Positions 1-6,001 of a stretch of DNA of 6,001 nt are shown here, in pieces. Source of the stretch: Paucimonas sp. (lineage in GTDB: Bacteria > Pseudomonadota > Gammaproteobacteria > Burkholderiales > Burkholderiaceae_D); the NCBI GenBank assembly GCA_029266815.1, contig JAQSWC010000132.1, positions 1-6,001 of the forward strand, in the 5' to 3' direction. The position numbers and the translations under genes are program-made. The notes beneath the pieces were generated by a model, which made no database searches, was not told the DNA's origin, and saw only the letters and a list, made by a program, of their open reading frames with translations. Position 1 is the first letter of the stretch. Every line of letters begins with the position of its first letter.

Positions 1-856
1 CCCTTGCCTGTGCAATCGCTTCCTGTTCCTGCTCGGTCAGGGCGCGCGCACGAGCGTCTTCACGCGCGCGCACCTCGGCCGGAACGCGATTGAGTTCAGA
101 TTCCAGCGCAATTTCTTCCTGATGCAGACGCTCGCGTGACACCTGGAGCGCCTTGCCCTTGGCTTCGGCAACCGATTCTGCCCGAAGACGCGTTTCCTTT
201 TCCAGACGCTCGCGGGCACGTGCCAGTTCGGCGATGCGGGCTTCCGCGTGTGCACGCTCTTCTGCTTCATGCTTGGCGGCGGCGGCTGCAGCAATGCGCT
301 CGGACGCATGGCGGCGGGCGCTGTCGGTTTCCTGGGCCAGTATTTCAGCAGCCTGTTCCATCTTGGCGGTGAGCTCGGCTTCCGCATCAAGTTTCTCCGC
401 AGCGCGGCGGCGCGCTTCCTGCTCGGCCTTTGCGCGTTCTATGGCAATGATGCCGGCCTGCGTGTCGGCTTCGGTGCGGGCCTGCAGCTCGGCGATCTCT
501 CTACCTACGGCCACGGTGCGGGCTTCGGCGGCCGCGCGTGCCTTGCGCTCCGCTTCCAGGCGCGCACGGCTGAGCGTGATGGCTTCTTCGGCTGCCCTGG
601 CGGACTGGTAGGCTTCCGCGGCGGCGGCAGCATCGATTCGCGCGCGGTCTTCCGCGAGTGCGCGGGCGCGGGCTTCGGCAATCGCGCGGTTCTCGGCAGC
701 CACCGTGGCTTTCGCCTCGGCCTCTACTCGAGCGATGGCTTCGCGTATGGACTTCAGATCAATGCTCTGGGAAGGGGCGGCTGCAGAGGGAGCCTCTTCG
801 GGCTTCCCGTCCTCGACCACAAACAGATTCTTGCGCATTGCCTGGTTCGTTTCCAT
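1..856 (-). CDS. Ala/Glu/Arg-rich coiled-coil protein of unknown function (3' end beyond window)
   Basis: The frame is open from an ATG at 856 to the left edge, giving 285 visible residues with no stop, so the C-terminus lies outside. I do not recognise a family. The first ~35 residues (METNQAMRKNLFVVEDG...) form a mixed, partly disordered leader with prolines at 23 and 28. From about residue 36 the chain is nearly all helix-forming: about 28% Ala, 17% Glu and 13% Arg, with no proline between residues 29 and 258, only four glycines, and no Cys or Trp. This fits a long coiled coil or single alpha helix, similar in composition to the TolA central domain, KfrA-type or cytoskeletal helices, but composition alone does not show homology. 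There is no signal peptide or membrane segment, so the visible part is probably cytoplasmic. The ATG at 856 is preferred because a GGGAG ribosome-binding site lies 6 nt upstream; a second in-frame Met at residue 7 lacks this support. The gene follows the hybrid kinase gene on the same strand after 167 bp. Co-transcription is possible but not shown. Confidence 0.85.
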   Translation of the reverse strand, partial: METNQAMRKNLFVVEDGKPEEAPSAAAPSQSIDLKSIREAIARVEAEAKATVAAENRAIAEARARALAEDRARIDAAAAAEAYQSARAAEEAITLSRARLEAERKARAAAEARTVAVGREIAELQARTEADTQAGIIAIERAKAEQEARRRAAEKLDAEAELTAKMEQAAEILAQETDSARRHASERIAAAAAAKHEAEERAHAEARIAELARARERLEKETRLRAESVAEAKGKALQVSRERLHQEEIALESELNRVPAEVRAREDARARALTEQEQEAIAQAR

Positions 857-862
857 CGTCCA

Positions 863-867
863 CTCCC
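863..867 (-). promoter_or_regulatory. Ribosome-binding site of the coiled-coil gene
   Basis: GGGAG on the minus strand ends 6 nt before the ATG at 856, at good Shine-Dalgarno spacing. It decides the start of the downstream gene in favour of this ATG over the in-frame ATG six codons later. Confidence 0.65.
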
Positions 868-878
868 GGATTTGAGCG

Positions 879-915
879 ATTCCGGCGGGCTACCCTTAAC
901 GGCAGCAGCCGGAAT
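879..915. repeat. 8-bp perfect inverted repeat in the leader of the coiled-coil gene
   Basis: The arms ATTCCGGC (879-886) and GCCGGAAT (908-915) are exact reverse complements separated by 21 nt. The loop contains a small GGGCTACCC palindrome. The element lies 23-59 nt upstream of the start codon at 856. No T-run follows it on the minus strand, so it is not an intrinsic terminator. It could be a dyad operator or a leader hairpin affecting translation, or it could be chance in GC-rich DNA. The repeat itself is seen directly; its role is unproven. Confidence 0.45.
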
Positions 916-1023
916 TTCTTAATAGGAATTATCGAGGGCGGGGATGCAATTCAGACGTTGAAAAGAAGGGAAAAACCTACCTAGTTTCGCTGATGGGCAA
1001 AAACCGGCACTTAAACTTTCACT

Positions 1024-4000
1024 CTACACAAGGCTTTCAGCAGCCGTGCTACCGGAAGCGATTTCCTTCAAGACGGCGTTCATCCGGTCCATCCGGAACG
1101 GTTTAACCAGGAAGTGGTTCATACCGGCGTCCTGGCATTGTTGTATATCCGACAGCGAACCAGCGGCAGTAAGCGCCACGATAGGCACACCGCATGCTGT
1201 GCCCTCCAAGCGCCGGATTTCACGGGTGGCTTCCAGGCCGTTCATTTCCGGCATGTGCATATCCATCAACACTACGTCGAAAGCAGCATCCCTTTTTAAT
1301 AGTGTGAGGGCCTCGCGGCCGTCGTTGGCCACGACAACCTCGTGTCCGGCTTTCTGCAACAATGCGACGGCCACCTTCTGGTTGATCTCGTTGTCCTCCG
1401 CAAGCAGGATGCGCAATCCCGCTCCGGCTTCGGCTCTCTTCGTTTCCGGCTGGTTCAGTGCAGCAGGCGCAATACCTTTCGCAAATTGCAACTCGAACCA
1501 GAAACGACTGCCGGAACCCAGGGTGCTGTCCACCCCGATGCGTCCGCCCTGCGCTTCGACGATCTTGCGGCAGATCGACAATCCCAGCCCGGTGCCGCCG
1601 AAGCGGCGCGAAATGGAGCTGTCCGCCTGGTAGAAGGACTGGAACAGATTTCCCAGCACTTCGGGCGCAATGCCGATGCCGCTGTCAGCCACCGCGAAGC
1701 AGAGGCTGACGCCCTGATCGCTTTCGCCGCAATGTTCCACCGATACCGTGATGCCGCCCTTCTCAGTAAACTTGATGGCATTACTGACAAGATTGAGAAG
1801 CACCTGACGCAGGCGCGCCACGTCGCCGCAGAGATAACGGGGCAGGCCGGTCGCATTGTCGAAATGAATGGAGAGCCCGCGTTCCTGCGCGCGCGAAGAC
1901 ATCAGTGCCACCACACTCTCGACCGTCTTGATCAGGTCGAAGTTGATGGTCTCGAACTGCAGGTTGCCTGACTCGAGCTTGGACAGGTCGAGAATGTCGT
2001 TCAGAATCGCCAGCAAAGCTTCCGCGGAATACAGCGCGGTTTCCAGGCGCTCGCGTTGCTGGGGAGTGTCGGCATCGGCCAACGCAAGCTGCATCATGCC
2101 AAGCACGCCGTTCATCGGCGTGCGGATCTCGTGACTCATCACCGCGAGAAACTCGGACTTGGCACGGTTCGCATCCTCAGCCGCTTCCTTGGCAATCACT
2201 AGGTCGCGCGTGCGCTCCTCCACCTGCTTCTCCAGATTGCGGCTCAGGTTCAGCAGGGAATCGTACAGCGTCGCGTTCTCCAGCGAAATGGTGATTTGCG
2301 TGGACAGCACCTGCAGCAACTCCGCATGCTCGGCGGTAAATGCCTGCGCCGCGAGGTTGTTTTCCAGGTCGAGAATGCCGACCAGTTCCCCGCGCTTTTG
2401 AAGTGGTAGACAAAGAATGGAACGCGAACGGTTGCGGCGTATATAGGCATCGCTGCCGAAACGCGCATCCGCCTGCGCATCTCCCAGCAACAGGCTTTGG
2501 CGTGTACGCCTTACATAATTGATTACGGCGGGACTCACCTCGTTAGAGCTTTCCACCGGCAGCGATTGCAGGACGTCGATACGCTCGCCGCGCACGATTG
2601 CCTCGATCGCCAGCACGCCATCCCGCTGCAGCAGCAGCAAACCCTTTTCCGCGCCGGCATTCTCTATCATCAGGCGCATCAGTTTCTCGAGCAGTTTATC
2701 GAGCTGGATTTCGCCAGACAACGTTTGCGATGCGCGGATGAAGGTTTCGACATCAAGCTGATCGGTGGGACCGCCGGAGAGACCCATCGCATCGCGTATT
2801 AGGCTGCCGCCGGTGAGCGTGTCAGCAAGCAGGTCCGGATACATGCTTTCGAGTTCACGGCATTTCGCGAGCGCACCCCATTCACGATAGAGCGCATGCG
2901 CGCGCTGGAAATGCATGCGCGCCTGTAGGCCACGTCCCAGTGCGATGTAGAAGCGGAACGTCAGCTCATGCGCCAGCGCTTCCTCCCCGGGATAGCCGTG
3001 GTCCCGGGCGCCGCCGGCCGCCAGCTCGTAATAGCGTGCCGCCTTCAGCGTATTTCCCGCGAGCCGCATGCGCTCTGCCTCGACGAGCTGCCACTTGTGC
3101 AGGTAGTTCATCGGCGCATGCTTTGCCCACAGGCGGAAACGCCGCTGGGTCTGCGCCACTTTTGCCCGGCCTTGCCGCTTGCCGGCGACCCCCATGCCGC
3201 ACAGCGCGAGCTGCGACAACGAATGCACGAACATCAGGGTGCCCGACGCCGGCGTACCGTAATAGAATCCCGGCAGCGACATGGCTTCCTCGGCATGGGC
3301 CAGCGCTGCCGCATGCCGCCCCAGGTAATAGTCGCCGATGCATTGAACCGAGCGCACGTAGAACACGCCCCATGCATCTTTCGCTTCACGGCGCGACCCC
3401 GCATAGTCTTCGATTGACCGTCCTTCTGCCAGGTCGCTGCCGTCCTGACCGGAAATCTCGCTGACCATCAGGGTCCACGGCACCATCACGTCGATCAAGG
3501 CCGGATACGCCATCTTGCGATACACGCCCAGATTGCGGCGCAGTGCGGTCAGCGTTTCCTCAAGCTTGCCGCCGGACTGGAAACGGATTGCATCCGAAAA
3601 CTGCAGGGCCACCATGGCACCCGCGCGGTCCCCCATCTCCATCGCCTTCACAAAGGTATCGAGCAAGGGCTGCAAGGACGATGCGATGTGCTCGCGGCGG
3701 TGGCGGATGATGCCGTTAAAGATGCCGATTGCTCCCGACAACTGGCGCTTCGCACCCAATGCCGCCGATACCTTGCCGAAGCGGTAGCCCTGCAGCGGCT
3801 GCTCAAGTTGCCCGGAGTAGGTGCGGCCCAGCACGGCATACGCGTAAGCGCACAGTGGCGATACGCCGTAGCGCAATGACTTACGCACCATCTCCAGCGC
3901 CGCCCACAACACCATTTTCGAATCTGCCAGATAAGTCAAGCCATAGGCAAGGAAAACCATCGTGGCCTGTAGCTGCAGCAGATACTGAGGGTCGGTGGCA

Positions 4001-6001
4001 GCGGGCAGATTGGCGAGATCCTGCACATTCCTGCCGCGCAGCGCGGCCCACAGGCGCATGCGTGCGGCCCACACATGGCGGGCGCCCAGCTTGCGTGGCA
4101 CGCGTACGCCGGCCAACTTCATCATCTCGACGCCCGTGTTCATCAGTTCCACGGGCTTGTAGATCGCGCCGTAGCAGCGGATCAGCATTTCCTTGGCTGC
4201 GATGGCTTCCTGCGGCGATGCGCTGTTGTTGCTGACGATGCGGCACAGCTTTTCCATCTCTGCGTAATCCGCGCGCGCGAACGCCGATGCGATCAATTCC
4301 ATATACAGCTCGTGCATGAACTGGCGCTTGTCCGCCCATACCGGCACGCTGCCCAGAGCAAGCGCGAGATCCGCATACTCGCGGTGCACGTCGAACGCCG
4401 CAGACACCCGCGCCTTCTTTGCGGCCTGTAGATTGAGACGGGCCAGTTCGTCGCGGTCGTGCTCGGCCTGAAGCAGGTCGCGGCCGAGATTGAGCTGATG
4501 AACGATGTCGAAGACATGCTCCTCCACCTGCGCCATCGACATGCTGTTGAGCAGCAGCCGGCCGATCTTTAGGTGCACCGCCTTGCGCGCTTCTTCCGGA
4601 ATGCCTTCATACGCGGCCTGCTGTACACGGTCGTGCATGAACACATACTGGCTCGACGTGGTTTCCGGCTGCAGCAGGCTTCGCTCCGCCTGCGCAATCA
4701 GGCTCGCCTTCAACGCATACTGAAGCTGCTGCCTGGCTTCGCCTTCCTCCTGTTCGCTCACGGTGGCCAGCGCCGAGACGTCGAAGCGGTTGCCGATGCA
4801 GGCGGCCAGCGTGAGAATCTGCCGCACCGGCGCGGACAGCCGATGCAATTCGCGAGTAAGCAGGTCCACTACGTTGTCCGTGATGGCCAGCGACCTGATG
4901 CGCGCCATGTCCCATCGCCACCTGCCCGCGGAGAACGCGAGCAGTCCCTCGCCGTGAATCGCCTTGAGGAATTGCATTACGAAAAAGGGATTGCCCAGTG
5001 TCTTGCGATGAATCAGGTCTGCCAGCGGCGCAGCTTCCGGCAAGGTAGTGCGCAGCGTATCGGCGATGAATTCATTGGTGCTGTGCTCGGAGAGCGGTGC
5101 GAGCTCGATCGCCTGCACAGGCGCTTCCCGGCCGACTTCCTGAACCATCATCATCAGGGGATGCGTTGCATCGACCTCGTTGCTGCGGTAGGCGCCGATC
5201 AACAGTAGGCAGGGATTCTCCAGGCCTTTCATCAGGATCGAAATCAATTTCAGCGACGCGGCATCCGCCCATTGCAAGTCGTCGAGAAACAGCACCAGCG
5301 GATGCTCGAAGCGGGTAAACGCGCCCACGAACTGCTGCATCAGGTAATTGAAGCTGTTGCGTCCCGCGCTGGGCGGCGGTGCAGGCTGCTGTTTGCCGAT
5401 GACATATTCAAGCTCGGGCACGACGTCGATCATCAGTTGCCCGTTCGGCCCCACCGCCTTCAGCAGCTTTTCTCGCCACTCCGCGATGCGGGTTTCCGGT
5501 TCGCACAGGATGCGCCTCACCAGTTCGCGCAAGGCGTCGTTGATGGCCGAATACGGCACGCCGCGCTTGAACTGGTCGAACTTGCCCGACACGAAGTAGC
5601 CGCCGCGTTCCAGCACCGGTCGTTGCAGCTCATTGGCCAGGGCCGATTTGCCTATGCCCGAATAGCCGGTAATCAGCAGCATTTCCGCACTGCCGCCCGC
5701 TACGCGATCGAACGCGTTCAGCAATTGTTCGGTATCGGATTCGCGCCCGTAAAGATGCTGAGGAAGCCGCAGCACGTCGGCAGCATCGCTGGCGCCGAGT
5801 TCGAAGCGCTCTATTCGCCCCGTCTCGTGCAATTCGCGCAGACAGCGTTCCAGGTCTGCAACCAGACCCGCCACGGTTTGATAGCGATCTTCCGCGTTCT
5901 TGGCGAGCAGCTTCATCACAATGTCTCCGACTACCGGCGGCAGCACGGGGTTCATTCTCTCCGGAGCGTGCGCCTGCCGCGCGATATGGCAATGAACCAG
6001 C
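1024..6001 (-). CDS. Giant hybrid sensor kinase: Ser/Thr kinase (C-terminal tail) - STAND/AAA ATPase - TPR-like - GAF - histidine kinase - receiver (5' end beyond window)
   Basis: At least 1658 residues are visible, ending at a TAG at 1024-1026. Residues are numbered here from the Met at 5955, but that Met is internal: 15 in-frame residues before it (LVHCHIARQ...) and the following [15 protein letters not shown] segment match the end of the Ser/Thr kinase domain in trifunctional kinase/ATPase/histidine kinase proteins. The GGAG before this Met is only 3 nt away. Domains: kinase tail to ~45; AAA_16/STAND ATPase ~68-330 with Walker A GYSGIGKS (97-104), Walker [11 protein letters not shown] (222-231) and a GNPF motif (321-324); helical TPR-like region ~500-1050; GAF ~1066-1225; coiled-coil linker ~1228-1268; HisKA with SHEIRTP, phosphoacceptor His1275; HATPase_c with N box (Asn1388, Asn1392), DSGIG (1424-1428) and GGTGLGL (1453-1459); receiver ~1513-1632 with Asp1521, phosphoacceptor Asp1565, Thr1596 and Lys1618. 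All key catalytic residues visible are intact, so autophosphorylation on His and transfer to Asp are expected. There is no clear membrane segment, implying a cytoplasmic sensor. No HPt domain or DNA-binding output is present, so a separate partner is likely. The ligand is unknown. Confidence 0.96.
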   Translation of the reverse strand, partial: LVHCHIARQAHAPERMNPVLPPVVGDIVMKLLAKNAEDRYQTVAGLVADLERCLRELHETGRIERFELGASDAADVLRLPQHLYGRESDTEQLLNAFDRVAGGSAEMLLITGYSGIGKSALANELQRPVLERGGYFVSGKFDQFKRGVPYSAINDALRELVRRILCEPETRIAEWREKLLKAVGPNGQLMIDVVPELEYVIGKQQPAPPPSAGRNSFNYLMQQFVGAFTRFEHPLVLFLDDLQWADAASLKLISILMKGLENPCLLLIGAYRSNEVDATHPLMMMVQEVGREAPVQAIELAPLSEHSTNEFIADTLRTTLPEAAPLADLIHRKTLGNPFFVMQFLKAIHGEGLLAFSAGRWRWDMARIRSLAITDNVVDLLTRELHRLSAPVRQILTLAACIGNRFDVSALATVSEQEEGEARQQLQYALKASLIAQAERSLLQPETTSSQYVFMHDRVQQAAYEGIPEEARKAVHLKIGRLLLNSMSMAQVEEHVFDIVHQLNLGRDLLQAEHDRDELARLNLQAAKKARVSAAFDVHREYADLALALGSVPVWADKRQFMHELYMELIASAFARADYAEMEKLCRIVSNNSASPQEAIAAKEMLIRCYGAIYKPVELMNTGVEMMKLAGVRVPRKLGARHVWAARMRLWAALRGRNVQDLANLPAATDPQYLLQLQATMVFLAYGLTYLADSKMVLWAALEMVRKSLRYGVSPLCAYAYAVLGRTYSGQLEQPLQGYRFGKVSAALGAKRQLSGAIGIFNGIIRHRREHIASSLQPLLDTFVKAMEMGDRAGAMVALQFSDAIRFQSGGKLEETLTALRRNLGVYRKMAYPALIDVMVPWTLMVSEISGQDGSDLAEGRSIEDYAGSRREAKDAWGVFYVRSVQCIGDYYLGRHAAALAHAEEAMSLPGFYYGTPASGTLMFVHSLSQLALCGMGVAGKRQGRAKVAQTQRRFRLWAKHAPMNYLHKWQLVEAERMRLAGNTLKAARYYELAAGGARDHGYPGEEALAHELTFRFYIALGRGLQARMHFQRAHALYREWGALAKCRELESMYPDLLADTLTGGSLIRDAMGLSGGPTDQLDVETFIRASQTLSGEIQLDKLLEKLMRLMIENAGAEKGLLLLQRDGVLAIEAIVRGERIDVLQSLPVESSNEVSPAVINYVRRTRQSLLLGDAQADARFGSDAYIRRNRSRSILCLPLQKRGELVGILDLENNLAAQAFTAEHAELLQVLSTQITISLENATLYDSLLNLSRNLEKQVEERTRDLVIAKEAAEDANRAKSEFLAVMSHEIRTPMNGVLGMMQLALADADTPQQRERLETALYSAEALLAILNDILDLSKLESGNLQFETINFDLIKTVESVVALMSSRAQERGLSIHFDNATGLPRYLCGDVARLRQVLLNLVSNAIKFTEKGGITVSVEHCGESDQGVSLCFAVADSGIGIAPEVLGNLFQSFYQADSSISRRFGGTGLGLSICRKIVEAQGGRIGVDSTLGSGSRFWFELQFAKGIAPAALNQPETKRAEAGAGLRILLAEDNEINQKVAVALLQKAGHEVVVANDGREALTLLKRDAAFDVVLMDMHMPEMNGLEATREIRRLEGTACGVPIVALTAAGSLSDIQQCQDAGMNHFLVKPFRMDRMNAVLKEIASGSTAAESLV

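Noticed and set aside
37..390. Minus-strand 117-codon frame rich in Arg/Pro/Lys
   Set aside because: It is an out-of-frame shadow inside the 285-residue open frame starting at 856, which has the ribosome-binding site and coherent composition.
248..922. Long plus-strand frame (224 codons, Gly/Phe-rich), and a second one at 153-611
   Set aside because: Both are antisense to the coiled-coil gene. Repeated GC-rich Ala/Glu/Arg codons suppress stops in the opposite strand, and the translations are low-complexity with no recognisable domain.
919..949. Possible sigma70 promoter on the minus strand: GATAAT (928-933), or TATTAA (919-924) with TTGCAT (944-949)
   Set aside because: GATAAT resembles a -10 box but has no matching -35 hexamer at 16-18 nt. 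The TTGCAT/TATTAA pair has a 19-nt spacer and poor matches. A promoter may exist in this AT-richer patch but cannot be supported.
957..1020. Possible terminator after the kinase gene: two GGTTTTT tracts on the minus strand
   Set aside because: Neither T-run is preceded by a GC-rich stem. The best pairing is a 4-bp AAAC/GTTT hairpin, too weak to call.
4573..5208. Plus-strand frame of 211 codons, and others at 1046-1633, 1342-1971 and 2940-3464
   Set aside because: All lie antisense within the hybrid kinase gene, whose motifs are unmistakable. Their translations show no domain.
5953..5955. ATG at 5955 as the true start of the kinase
   Set aside because: The frame continues upstream with family-like kinase-domain residues, and the GGAG is only 3 nt from the ATG.

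Overview
The window is a GC-rich bacterial segment holding two genes, both on the minus strand and both cut by the window edges. The codon use, and the domain make-up of the large kinase, suggest a betaproteobacterium, possibly of the Burkholderiales/Oxalobacteraceae type. That placement is inference; no rRNA or other taxonomic marker is present.

About 83% of the window (positions 6001 down to 1024) is a single reading frame for a giant multidomain signalling protein, at least 1658 residues long. In order it carries the end of a eukaryotic-type Ser/Thr protein kinase domain, a STAND/AAA_16-type ATPase domain with intact Walker A and B motifs, a long helical TPR-like region, a GAF domain, a coiled-coil linker, a complete histidine kinase core (HisKA plus HATPase_c) and a C-terminal receiver domain. 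The frame stays open to the right edge, so the true start and most of the Ser/Thr kinase domain lie outside the window.

A 167-bp gap follows (857-1023). It contains an 8-bp perfect inverted repeat and a clear Shine-Dalgarno sequence, but no convincing terminator.

Downstream on the same strand, from position 856 to beyond the left edge, is a gene for an unrecognised Ala/Glu/Arg-rich, almost proline-free protein predicted to be a long helix or coiled coil. Its function cannot be read from the sequence. The kinase looks like a cytoplasmic sensor that couples ATP-dependent STAND assembly and GAF sensing to a His-Asp phosphorelay. Whether the coiled-coil protein belongs to the same pathway is unknown. 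I see no mobile elements, RNA genes or CRISPR arrays.
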